64,000 nt of DNA. Origin: Alphaproteobacteria bacterium. Its GTDB lineage: Bacteria; Pseudomonadota; Alphaproteobacteria; Rhodospirillales; Rhodospirillaceae. The first letter of the stretch is position 1; each line of letters begins with the position of its first letter. The translations under genes were made by a program, and so were the position numbers. This document shows positions 54,672 through 63,165 of this stretch, one piece after another. The stretch is from positions 104,839-168,838 of the forward strand of contig JAURPI010000015.1 of assembly GCA_030835385.1 (NCBI GenBank). Reading direction: 5' to 3'. The notes under the pieces are model-generated. The model saw only the letters and a program-made list of their open reading frames with translations. It was not told the DNA's origin and ran no database searches.

Positions 54672-55445
54672 TTAAAGTGCGCCGATCCGACCTTGCCATC
54701 CATTGAGCAGTGGGTGACGCGGTGCGTCACCAGGACTGCCCTCATCTGCCAGACCGAGAACCAACCGCATCGCCCAGCTGAGGCAGAGGTTCGACGACAC
54801 AACCGGCTTACCCGTACTTTTCATGAGTTCGATGATGGCGACTAAACTTGGCATCCCCGTTCCGGTGAGCAAAATGGCATCGGCCGCACTAAAATCGATG
54901 GAACTCAATGTCGCGAGCGCATCTTTTGCACTGAGCTCATAGATTGCCCGCGTGTCGTCTGATGCAATGGCAATACGCGTGGTGTTGACCACATCAAAGC
55001 CACGACCGATCCAATAATCACGGCTCATTTCAACAGACCATTCTGGGTACGGTGCGCCAATGGCCAATTTTTCAACCTTGAGCGCTTTTAGGGCGCGTTC
55101 AATTGCCAAACCGGCAGAAAGAACAGGATATCCTTTGAGATCGGATAATCGATTCAGCTCCTTGTCTTCCTCTTCGCGGCCGATCAAATAAGTCGACGCC
55201 GTACAGGCAAAGCCACAAACATCAAGTTTAAGCGTGTCATAGGTAGCAAGCGTATTTTCCAAGCCAGTGAAATATTCCCGGTACCGGTCCTTTGGTTCTA
55301 CCTCGGTGCTGGTGAGACGAGACGCCAACACCGAGGTGTGCGCCGGCATGAACGCCCAAATTTCTGGCTCTACAGTCGGGTTGGCCTGCGGCAAAGCGAC
55401 GCCGACACGGCCGTGGGCTCCATAGTCGCGATCATGGCTAATCAT
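54672..55445 (-). CDS. Asp/Glu racemase-fold protein (maleate isomerase/arylmalonate decarboxylase-like)
   Basis: 257 residues. Seen: VALPQANPTVEPEIW at the start, CGFACTASTYL (C81 as probable catalytic cysteine), AIGAPYPEW and SNLCLSWA with the second conserved cysteine. This two-cysteine layout is shared by maleate cis-trans isomerase and arylmalonate decarboxylase. Start ATG 55445 lies inside the end of the upstream serine hydrolase gene, overlapping it by eight bases (ATGATTAG). The pair is translationally coupled. Substrate likely a small dicarboxylic acid. Confidence 0.86.
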   Translation of the reverse strand: MISHDRDYGAHGRVGVALPQANPTVEPEIWAFMPAHTSVLASRLTSTEVEPKDRYREYFTGLENTLATYDTLKLDVCGFACTASTYLIGREEEDKELNRLSDLKGYPVLSAGLAIERALKALKVEKLAIGAPYPEWSVEMSRDYWIGRGFDVVNTTRIAIASDDTRAIYELSAKDALATLSSIDFSAADAILLTGTGMPSLVAIIELMKSTGKPVVSSNLCLSWAMRLVLGLADEGSPGDAPRHPLLNGWQGRIGAL

Positions 55446-56649
55446 TGTCGGGGTCCCCTGTTGTTGCTTCACTCGTTTGTATGCCTGCCAACAGAATATT
55501 CATGATCTTGGCGTCATCCCAGGCGAAATCAATTCGCCCCGCACGATAAGCCACCAGCCCCGTAGACGGCACAACATAAAGACGCTGACCGCCACGCCCT
55601 TCGACATACATCACGTCGTCCGCCAAAAATGGAGCGGACACCGGTGCGCGGCGATTCTGTGGCTCGCTTACCAAACGGCTGCCGCTATAGGGCGACCCCA
55701 ACCAAACATGAAAACCGAAGTTTGGATTAAGCGCCGTGCCTGTCATAAGCCGGGTCACCCACTCCTTTGAGATAACTTGGGTGTCATCCATCCGGCCGCC
55801 ATTGGCCAACATCACACCAAGACGCATCCAATCCATGGGGCGGGTCTGGACGCAGCAAAAAATACGTGCGGTACCATCTTCGTGATCAAGTCGGACCTGG
55901 GCAAAGCCGGCTCCGATGGAATCCCATAAATATTCGCGCACAAAAGCGGCATAGCTCATACCCGTCGTACCGGTGAGCACCGCATGCAGAGCTTGGCTGT
56001 TTACATGATTGAAATCGAACGCCGTGCCTGGCTCAAGGGCGAGCGGAATACCGTTAACCGGGCCGTCGAGATCGTCGCCAAAAAACAACCGCTGGCCGGG
56101 TGCAAATGCTGATGTTCCAAACTCAACCTGCGCCAATCCACTGGCCATCTCGAGAAGTTGACCAACAGTGATAGCACTGCGCTCATCCTCCGCCCAGGCC
56201 GGGATGTAATTCGCGACCGGCGTATCAACGGACGGAATAAAGCCTTGGTCCAACGCCACCGTTGCGACGACGCCAAGCAGACCCTTATGCATGGATTGAG
56301 AGTCAATGATCGTGGTTCGATCTTGTCCAGGGCCGTAGTATTCCAACTCCAGCACACCATTGCGCGCAACCAAAAACGCGAGGCTGTCAAATTCTTCCGC
56401 GTAGGCTTGAGCCTCCGCGAGTGCGTCATCGCTGATCGTTCTTTCGGCATCACTGGCAATTGGCAGCGGCATGCTGGGTTCGTCCTTAATGACGTCAACG
56501 GGTTGATACCACTGCCAATTAAGAAGAACCGTGTCGCCGGGCGGCTGCGAGAACCATCGAATCCAGAACACTCGATCGTTGAAAGCCCAGGCTGCGGCGA
56601 CAATGAGAAGCGCTCCGATAACAAATCCGAACCGTCCGGCTAGCGACAT
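55438..56649 (-). CDS. Serine hydrolase, beta-lactamase/class C family (third paralog)
   Basis: 403 residues with an N-terminal membrane helix (residues 6-22). Seen: SMHK (S119, K122), FNHVNSQALHAVLTG, CC-x-QTRPMDWMRLGVML and PNFGFHVWL. Third copy of the set at 20.8 and 52.1 kb; the start ATG 56649 follows GGGAG. Probably a periplasmic esterase anchored to the inner membrane. Coupled to the racemase-fold gene by the overlap. Confidence 0.88.
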   Translation of the reverse strand: MSLAGRFGFVIGALLIVAAAWAFNDRVFWIRWFSQPPGDTVLLNWQWYQPVDVIKDEPSMPLPIASDAERTISDDALAEAQAYAEEFDSLAFLVARNGVLELEYYGPGQDRTTIIDSQSMHKGLLGVVATVALDQGFIPSVDTPVANYIPAWAEDERSAITVGQLLEMASGLAQVEFGTSAFAPGQRLFFGDDLDGPVNGIPLALEPGTAFDFNHVNSQALHAVLTGTTGMSYAAFVREYLWDSIGAGFAQVRLDHEDGTARIFCCVQTRPMDWMRLGVMLANGGRMDDTQVISKEWVTRLMTGTALNPNFGFHVWLGSPYSGSRLVSEPQNRRAPVSAPFLADDVMYVEGRGGQRLYVVPSTGLVAYRAGRIDFAWDDAKIMNILLAGIQTSEATTGDPDND

Positions 56650-56736
56650 TGTTTTTCTCCCGCATGGCAAATTCTTATGGGGAACAGTACCATTGCAGAC
56701 ATGTTTAGACACAACTTCAATTGGGATCGGTTCACT

Positions 56737-57870
56737 ATGGCATCACTTAGCCTCCGCTCACTGTTTATTGTCTTGGTTACCCTAACCATCGGGGCGAACA
56801 GTTCTCATGCGCAGTTTGGTGGCGTTCCCAAGGGTACGTTCGATGATTACGAGCGACCGCCTACCCCGGACTATTCTGATCGTGAGTCATGGGCTGCGCT
56901 GCCCGACCAAGACGATGCCGCAGATGTTTTTCCATCCAACACGTCCGTCCCCGAAGCACAACGAACGGCGCAGGCGGATGTATTTTATATTCACCCCACA
57001 ACATATCGCGGCGCTGAAAACTGGAATCAAGACATCGCAATGGCTGATGTGAATACCTGGACCGACATCAGTGTGGTTGCACGCCAGGCCAGCGCCTTTA
57101 ACGGCTGCTGTAAAATTTATGCCCCTCGCTATCGGCAAGCGACCATTGCAGCTCTCGGTGCTCCAGACGATAGCGGAATGCGCGCCTATGCGTTTGCCTA
57201 CGAAGACGTATTGCGTGCCTGGCGGCATTACGCTGAAAACTGGAACAACGACCGACCCTTCATGATTGTCAGTCATAGCCAGGGCACTTTTCATGCCAGA
57301 CGATTGCTAGAGGAAGAACTACACAATAGCCCGATGGCGGATCGCATGATCGCTGCCTACATTATTGGCATCGGACTCAACGAAGGACTCTTTGATCGCA
57401 CTCTTAAAAATATGCCGCTTTGCACTGGCGCAACGGATACCGGGTGCATCATTTCGTGGAACACCTTTAGCCGGGATGGGGACCCGGCGCCGGGTGTCGC
57501 GCGCCTGCAAGCTCAGTATCGCGAGCGGTTTGGCACCGAAGAGGGCCAGGACATCGCCTGCTGGAATCCGATCGGTTGGACCTTGGGTGGGAGTGACGCA
57601 CCGGCATCAGCCAACCTAGGCGCACTACCAGGTACAGCCGCGCTCGGCGATTTGCCCAACTTAACGTCCGGCTTTGGCGCGGAATGCAAGAATGGGTCTC
57701 TCTATACAGACCAGCCGACGGGTGACGACTTTGATCTCACTCTATTCGCTGGAGGCAACCTCCATATGCATGACTTCGACTTGTTCTACGAGAACATACG
57801 GGTTAATGCAGTTGCGCGCATGGAAGCTTTTTTTGCCAAACAGGAAGTATGCGAACGAAAATTAAATTAA
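56737..57870 (+). CDS. Exported DUF3089 family alpha/beta hydrolase
   Basis: 377 residues. Seen: signal peptide (LFIVLVTLTIG core, cut near HAQ), QADVFYIHPTTYRG, CCKIYAPRYRQAT, YEDVLRAW, and the elbow SHSQGT with Ser181 as nucleophile. This order matches DUF3089, a family of predicted secreted lipase/esterase-like proteins. Its final TAA overlaps the TAA of the convergent hydrolase gene as TTAA. Start ATG 56737 is favoured by its signal peptide; a frame from 56677 lacks one. Confidence 0.85.
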   Translation: MASLSLRSLFIVLVTLTIGANSSHAQFGGVPKGTFDDYERPPTPDYSDRESWAALPDQDDAADVFPSNTSVPEAQRTAQADVFYIHPTTYRGAENWNQDIAMADVNTWTDISVVARQASAFNGCCKIYAPRYRQATIAALGAPDDSGMRAYAFAYEDVLRAWRHYAENWNNDRPFMIVSHSQGTFHARRLLEEELHNSPMADRMIAAYIIGIGLNEGLFDRTLKNMPLCTGATDTGCIISWNTFSRDGDPAPGVARLQAQYRERFGTEEGQDIACWNPIGWTLGGSDAPASANLGALPGTAALGDLPNLTSGFGAECKNGSLYTDQPTGDDFDLTLFAGGNLHMHDFDLFYENIRVNAVARMEAFFAKQEVCERKLN

Positions 57871-58697
57871 GCAAAGAAGGTCAGAATAGCCGCCGCCATT
57901 CCATCTATGCCTTCTGCTTTTGTGACCAATCGCTTCTCTGACCCCGGCACCCGCGCGGCCGCATCATCAAGATATTTGTGCAGAGGGTCTGCTTCTGACG
58001 ACATAAACAATGACGGCACTTCGACCAGGGGCAGGCGTTTGTCCACTTCGTGCTGGAACACGGCGCGATACCCCTTGTGGTAGGTGTTTAACGCTTTCAA
58101 GACATCTGTGACATGGATGTGCAAAAACTCAGCCGGCGGCATGTCGTTTTCCATGCGGTGTTCAGGATCACGCATGAAATAGGGAAAATGTATCATTTGA
58201 TCGCGGAGAAAGTGCCAGGCCCAGGTAAATTGGGTGCCGAACTCATCGGGCTTCATTTCCGGCGCATAGCTCTCCAATAGCTTGCGGCGAAACTCCTCTT
58301 CGAATACGCCAATACCGTCAAAGATAATTTTGCGCACCCGGTCTGGCCGCAAGATTGCCAACTCACAGCCGATATGGGCCCCTGTGTGGCTGCCAAAATA
58401 GTCGACATGGTCAATGCCGAGGGCATCTAGGACACGGCACACGCTGTCAGCGTAATACTCTATGTCGGGAACCTTTGGGGCGGGGGGCGCAGAATCCCCG
58501 TTACCAAGGGTGTCTGGCGCGATCACATGACGGGACTCCCCTAACACTCCAATGAGCGGTTCATACCCAGCCGATGACCCCGGCCCGGCGTGCGCAGCGT
58601 AGATGGGGCAGACACCCTCTGCTGTTTCACCTGCGTGACGGTAGTGAACAAGACCTTCGTCCAGCCTAACGAAGGCGCGATCAACATCAACTGGCAT
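57867..58697 (-). CDS. Alpha/beta hydrolase-fold protein with His at the nucleophile elbow
   Basis: 276 residues. Seen: AAHAGPGSSAG oxyanion region, VIAPDTLGNGDSA, and elbow GSHTGAH, where H104 sits at the position that is Ser, Asp or Cys in catalytic members; no obvious C-terminal catalytic His (EGIDGMA instead). So hydrolysis by the usual triad is unlikely. Possible roles are a cofactor-free oxygenase or dehalogenase-like enzyme, or a binding protein. 11 bases after the flavin oxygenase on the same strand, so they likely act together. Confidence 0.82.
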   Translation of the reverse strand: MPVDVDRAFVRLDEGLVHYRHAGETAEGVCPIYAAHAGPGSSAGYEPLIGVLGESRHVIAPDTLGNGDSAPPAPKVPDIEYYADSVCRVLDALGIDHVDYFGSHTGAHIGCELAILRPDRVRKIIFDGIGVFEEEFRRKLLESYAPEMKPDEFGTQFTWAWHFLRDQMIHFPYFMRDPEHRMENDMPPAEFLHIHVTDVLKALNTYHKGYRAVFQHEVDKRLPLVEVPSLFMSSEADPLHKYLDDAAARVPGSEKRLVTKAEGIDGMAAAILTFFA

Positions 58698-58708
58698 CAG
58701 GTCAGTCC

Positions 58709-59929
58709 CTATTCAGCGGCCTGTTTCACTTTGACGTCACCGTCAATCTTTGGGTCGCCGGTTGGCAGTCCAAAGGCGCGCCGTCCGCTGCGTTGCATGC
58801 TTGCTTCCCAGTGCAAGGCGGAGTGTGTCGACATGGTGCGGACATCACGATACAGCCGCTGGACCGCATTGCGTCCGGTTTGCGCCGTTACACCCATCAT
58901 CCGTGACAATCTGTCCGCCGATGAGTGGGCGAGCTTACCGGCCATAACAAGATCACGATAAGCCCGGAGCTTGAATTCTCCATCTATGTCCTGCCGGTTC
59001 ATGCCGAGGGTGTGTAGGCGATCGCACAAGTTGTCGATCAGCATGTCGGCGGTTTCTAATTCGGTGAGCGATTCCGCCACATGAACCTGGACGGCAGGTT
59101 GATCAATAATAGTTTCCCCCATCATGGATCCAACTCGGGTCATCGTTTGATCAATATATTCATTGTACGCCCCGCGCGCCGCCCCAAGGATCGGTCCTGC
59201 AAGAAGCGTTATGAAGTAGCTATGGAACTCGACGCCATAGAGATAGTAGTCGTGACTCTTTGCACCGGGCGGATTGTCGGACATTGTTTTCATATCGAGA
59301 GTGCGGTGGGTCGGAATAAACGCGTTCTCGACCCTGATGTCTTTTGAGCCCGTTCCTCTCAGCCCTTCTGACTGCCAGGTATCGAGAATTTCGAAATCTT
59401 CTTTCTTGAGCACGATCCACAGGTCATTAAAAGCAGCGGTGGAGTTGGGCAATTTGGCACCGACAAGCATGGCACCAGCGTGATCAACACCACTGGCAAA
59501 CTTCCAACGCCCGCTTACGGTGAACCCGCCATCGGTAGGCGTCGCCAGGCCACCGCCAGCGAACCCTGTTGAAATAATAACGTCCGGGTCTTCCCCCCAA
59601 ATTTCTTCCTGGACCTCCATCTCAAACCGGCCAAACAAAAAGGTGTGAGTGAACACAACAGAGGATACCCAGCCGGTCGAACCGCAGCCTTGGCCAAGAA
59701 TGCGCGAAACATCCACATGAGTGCCCCACGGCATTTCAAACCCGCCAAAATGCTTCGGCGTAAACAATTTGTGGATACCGGCTTTACGCAGGTCAGTAAT
59801 TGTTTCATCAGGGAGGCGACGCAAGTCTTCCGTCTCTTGGGCGCGGTCCCGAAGCGTGGGCACAAGGTCTTGAGCGGCTTGGACAACCTCGTCACGGGTT
59901 GGGATGTGACTGGGATTTGATGCCGACAT
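58709..59929 (-). CDS. Acyl-CoA dehydrogenase-fold flavin monooxygenase (HsaA-like, second copy)
   Basis: 406 residues. Seen: LFTPKHFGGFEMPWG, GSTGWVSSVVFTH, WKFASGVDHAGAMLV and GLRGTGSKDIRVENAFI, in the same order as the paralog at 30.7 kb. Likely a two-component flavin oxygenase hydroxylating an aromatic compound with reduced flavin. First gene of a unit with the His-elbow hydrolase; the region to 60097 is divergent and holds the promoters for both directions. Confidence 0.9.
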   Translation of the reverse strand: MSASNPSHIPTRDEVVQAAQDLVPTLRDRAQETEDLRRLPDETITDLRKAGIHKLFTPKHFGGFEMPWGTHVDVSRILGQGCGSTGWVSSVVFTHTFLFGRFEMEVQEEIWGEDPDVIISTGFAGGGLATPTDGGFTVSGRWKFASGVDHAGAMLVGAKLPNSTAAFNDLWIVLKKEDFEILDTWQSEGLRGTGSKDIRVENAFIPTHRTLDMKTMSDNPPGAKSHDYYLYGVEFHSYFITLLAGPILGAARGAYNEYIDQTMTRVGSMMGETIIDQPAVQVHVAESLTELETADMLIDNLCDRLHTLGMNRQDIDGEFKLRAYRDLVMAGKLAHSSADRLSRMMGVTAQTGRNAVQRLYRDVRTMSTHSALHWEASMQRSGRRAFGLPTGDPKIDGDVKVKQAAE

Positions 59930-60096
59930 AACAAAATCCTTTTCAGCATTGTCGTGCGTTTGTCTGTGGCCTTAGATTAGGAAGCGGCATAGGTCGGAGT
60001 CCTATGGAATCTGTTTCCAATCCACGGGTTGGTCATAGAAAACAACGGCGCAGCCGCACACCGAGCGGCATAGCCCTGACCGGAGAAAGAAACGTT

Positions 60097-60900
60097 ATGT
60101 CAAAGGCAAACAACGCTATGCGCCGAGGGTATGTGGACGGTCCATTTGGACAAATTCACTATCGAAGCTGTGGCGACTCATCAGCTCACACCCCGTTGTT
60201 GTTGCTTCACCCCAGCCCGTTGTCCGGTGTGGTGTGGGATGGCTTTATTGCTGAAATGGGATCCGACCGCATAGCAGTCGCGCCAGACACGCCCGGCTTT
60301 GGAGAATCTGTGCCACCACAAAGCGCGCCGGAAATTGCCGACTACGCAAAAGCGATGGCGGTCTTTGTCGAGAAGATGGGGCTGACCAAAGTCGACATTA
60401 TGGGCTACCACACGGGATCGCTGACCGCCCTCGAGATAGCCCGCCTCTACCCAAACTTGGTGGGCAAAGTGGTAATGATTTCGGCAACCGTGTTCACCGA
60501 AGAAGAGCGCGACGACTTTCGGGCGCAATACACCCCGCAAACGGTTGACGAAAAAGGTAAGGGATTATCGGACCGCTGGGAGTTCATTAAAGAATTCTGG
60601 CGAGACGAACCCGACGATGCACGCCGGTGGCAAATTTTTATCGAAGGTCAGCGTAATCATGCGGTGATGCATTGGGGACATCGCGCAGCTTTTAACTTTG
60701 ATATGGCAGGCGCACTCGAAGCCGCCAATGTTCCCATTCTGGTGCTCAATCCAGAAGATGATTTGTGGACCTATACGCCTCGGGCCGCACCATTGATGAA
60801 GCACGGACGTGTCCACGATTTACCGGGGTGGACTCATGGTTTTCTTGATGCACACACTGGTGAAGTCGCGGCATTGGTTCGTGATTTCCTCGATTTATAG
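60097..60900 (+). CDS. Alpha/beta hydrolase-fold protein with His at the nucleophile elbow (second copy)
   Basis: 267 residues. Seen: LLLLHPSPLSG oxyanion region, VAPDTPGFGES, elbow GYHTGSL with H105 at the nucleophile site, and GWTHGFLD near the end that keeps a candidate catalytic His. Start ATG 60097 follows CGGAGAAAG; the frame from 60004 is less likely. The two His-elbow proteins sit on either side of the flavin-oxygenase promoter region. First gene of a plus-strand unit with the DUF3108-like and amidohydrolase genes. Confidence 0.83.
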   Translation: MSKANNAMRRGYVDGPFGQIHYRSCGDSSAHTPLLLLHPSPLSGVVWDGFIAEMGSDRIAVAPDTPGFGESVPPQSAPEIADYAKAMAVFVEKMGLTKVDIMGYHTGSLTALEIARLYPNLVGKVVMISATVFTEEERDDFRAQYTPQTVDEKGKGLSDRWEFIKEFWRDEPDDARRWQIFIEGQRNHAVMHWGHRAAFNFDMAGALEAANVPILVLNPEDDLWTYTPRAAPLMKHGRVHDLPGWTHGFLDAHTGEVAALVRDFLDL

Positions 60901-60915
60901 CTGGAGCGCCATTCT

Positions 60916-61605
60916 GTGAAACACCGCAGCTACCAAGGAAAGGTCCTGTACCTCACGGATGTAAAAGGTGAGATGGGGCGTGAAATGTTCTACGTCACTG
61001 TTCAACCCGACGGCACCCGCACTATGCGCGCCACCTGCGAGATGGACGATGACCGATTGTTGCGGGACTGCGTGTTGTCTGTGGACGAGCAATGGCATCC
61101 GGTCGATGCGTTTGTCCGCCTGACCATCAACGAAACATTGGTTGGCAGCACCTGGTACCGCTTCACCGAACACACCGCAGAGTGCGAAGGGTTTACTGCG
61201 GCGGAAGGGCGTTTTCGCCAAAGTTTTGAGTCAGAAAACCGCATCCGCACATTTGGAGCTCACCCCGTCCACGGAGATGCCTGGGGCTTAGCTCGTTGGA
61301 AACGCGACAAAGACAAAGACCCAAGTACACTCGGCATGGCGTTTTCGTCGTCTCATTTGCCCAATGGTGGGTCCGGCCCCAACCTAGAAGTCTCTGACAC
61401 GGTCACTCGTCACGAGTACGTCGGTGAAGAGGAAATCACCGTTCCCGCAGGCACGTTTAAAACAGAGCGCTTTCAATTTCTTGTCGCCGATTATCCGCCT
61501 ATAGACATTTGGGCGATTGGCAATGATTGCGTCCCCGCCCGGCTGCGCTGGGACTTGCTCAGCCAGACCTATGACTTGGTCGAGCTAAGTGGCGATGTTG
61601 AATAA
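60916..61605 (+). CDS. Cytoplasmic DUF3108-like protein
   Basis: 229 residues without a signal peptide. GTG start at 60916 with CTGGAG before it. Seen: EMFYVTVQPDGTRTMRAT, YRFTEHTAECEGF and ITVPAGTFKTERFQF, the last shared with the exported paralog at 18.3 kb (ITVPAGTFETER). Beta-rich, likely a lipocalin- or START-like ligand-binding fold, inferred from strand pattern only. Tightly spaced in the hydrolase-amidohydrolase unit, so may bind or carry the intermediate. Confidence 0.75.
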   Translation: MKHRSYQGKVLYLTDVKGEMGREMFYVTVQPDGTRTMRATCEMDDDRLLRDCVLSVDEQWHPVDAFVRLTINETLVGSTWYRFTEHTAECEGFTAAEGRFRQSFESENRIRTFGAHPVHGDAWGLARWKRDKDKDPSTLGMAFSSSHLPNGGSGPNLEVSDTVTRHEYVGEEEITVPAGTFKTERFQFLVADYPPIDIWAIGNDCVPARLRWDLLSQTYDLVELSGDVE

Positions 61606-61648
61606 GGTTTGGGTAAAGCGCTCGTCTGTTCTTCTATGAGGACTCTTT

Positions 61649-62707
61649 ATGGCCGTTATTGACGCAGACACGCACGTCATTGAATGCGACCAGACGTGGG
61701 CATACTTCGATAAAGCGGATGAGGCGTTGCGACCTAAGATCGTAAAGTCAGACACACCCGTGACCCACAAGCGGGAATCCCCCATGGCCGGCCAAGAGTT
61801 TTGGCTAGCCGATGGCCGGATGTATATGAAGGGCGGACAAGCCTCTTCACGGTATCCCGATGGCACCCGCGACCTGACCAACCCCGATGCTCGCATTGCT
61901 CATATGAATGACCTAGGCGTCGACACGCAGATTCTGATTCCGAGCTTTTTTCTTGGATCGATTATTGAACATGCCGACGCTGAACTGGCCATGGCCAAAA
62001 GTTACAACCGGTGGATGGCAGACGTTTGCCACACCCGCACCGACCGATTGCGCTGGCTGGTGGTGCCCTCTCTCAAAAATATCGAGGCCACCTGCGCCAT
62101 GATGGAGAAAGGCCGTAAAGCAGGGGCGTGCGGGTTGATGCTAAGGGGCTACGAGGGCAACAGCACAATCGATGACCCGCGGTATGATCCGCTCTTTGCT
62201 AAAGCAGCGGAGCTGGATATGGCAATTGCTTTGCACATTGGCAACGGTAGCCCGAGCTTTGACGAAGTGAAAAACACCTCTGGCAAAAAGGGTAACATAG
62301 TCGCCTTTATTATGCCGATGGTTATTGCATTTAACGCATTGATGATGAGCGATATCCCGCAGCGGTATTCATCATTGCGATTTGGCTTTCTTGAAGGCGG
62401 GTCGATGTGGCTGCCTTTTGTTCTTAACAAAGCAGATCGGTTCGCGAAAACCTATGACCTAAAACGCAATGTAGAGTCAGCCCTTGCCGACAACCGAATG
62501 TTTGTAGCCTGCGAATCCCATGAAGATTTACCGACGATTCTAAAATGGGCTGGCGACAGTAATTTGGTCATCGGCACTGACTATGGTCACGCCGACACGT
62601 CCACCGAACTGGACGCCCATCGCCTCATAATAGAGCGTACTGACCTGCCCCCCGGTGCGGCAAAGCGCATGGCAGGTGAAAATGCGAAAGCTTTGTTCGG
62701 GCTTTAA
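61649..62707 (+). CDS. Amidohydrolase family protein (ACMSD-like)
   Basis: 352-residue TIM-barrel metal hydrolase or decarboxylase. Seen: VIDADTHVIE (D7-x-H9, first metal ligands), ALHIGNGSP with a metal His, and IGTDYGHADTS with the catalytic Asp. Related to the amidohydrolase_2 group that includes ACMSD and gamma-resorcylate decarboxylase. ATG 61649 follows GAGGA. Last of the plus-strand unit; with the flavin oxygenases it fits an aromatic ring-cleavage or decarboxylation route. Confidence 0.9.
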   Translation: MAVIDADTHVIECDQTWAYFDKADEALRPKIVKSDTPVTHKRESPMAGQEFWLADGRMYMKGGQASSRYPDGTRDLTNPDARIAHMNDLGVDTQILIPSFFLGSIIEHADAELAMAKSYNRWMADVCHTRTDRLRWLVVPSLKNIEATCAMMEKGRKAGACGLMLRGYEGNSTIDDPRYDPLFAKAAELDMAIALHIGNGSPSFDEVKNTSGKKGNIVAFIMPMVIAFNALMMSDIPQRYSSLRFGFLEGGSMWLPFVLNKADRFAKTYDLKRNVESALADNRMFVACESHEDLPTILKWAGDSNLVIGTDYGHADTSTELDAHRLIIERTDLPPGAAKRMAGENAKALFGL

Positions 62708-63165
62708 TCTAAATATTGGGTTTCCGATAAATGATAGCGCATTCGTGCTTATTTATCATACGGACTTAGAGGAATATTTTTTATGGTGACACTGCACGAC
62801 GATGGACTGGACAGAACGGTATTATCTTGGGACTGGGACTACATTCTAAGCGAAAACTAGTGATAGATGCTCTCGATGTCATACGCGGCGTCGGCAAGAC
62901 AGTCCTTGGTCGTAAGGATCACAGCCCTGGATTCTAAGTAAACCGAACAGCATACGGGAAGGTTTTGAAGAATTAATTCAACTAGTTAACGCTAAACATA
63001 GAATTCTCGCACGGGCAAACAAAGTAGCAGGCAAGTAATTGGATTTTGAGATTGTAGGAGCGTTTAAAAAATAGTGAGGGGAAAAGATTTGGTTTAAGCT
63101 TAGAATCATAGTTATGCGTGTTGCCCTGAGCTCTAAAAAATTCGAGAAGTAGAGAGTGGATTGAA
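62708..63165. other. AT-rich intergenic region before the lipoprotein gene
   Basis: 458 bases. GATAAAT (62726-62732) and ATTTATC (62751-62757) form an imperfect palindrome without a T-run. A 25-codon frame (62783-62860) has AGAGGA nine bases ahead but no recognisable product. Nothing else clear; composition is visibly more AT-rich than the preceding region. Confidence 0.55.

Noticed and set aside
60181..60540. 119-codon minus-strand open frame
   Set aside because: Antisense to the His-elbow hydrolase; no family landmarks.
62726..62757. GATAAAT...ATTTATC palindrome as a terminator
   Set aside because: Stem is AT-rich with a bulge and there is no T-run on either strand.
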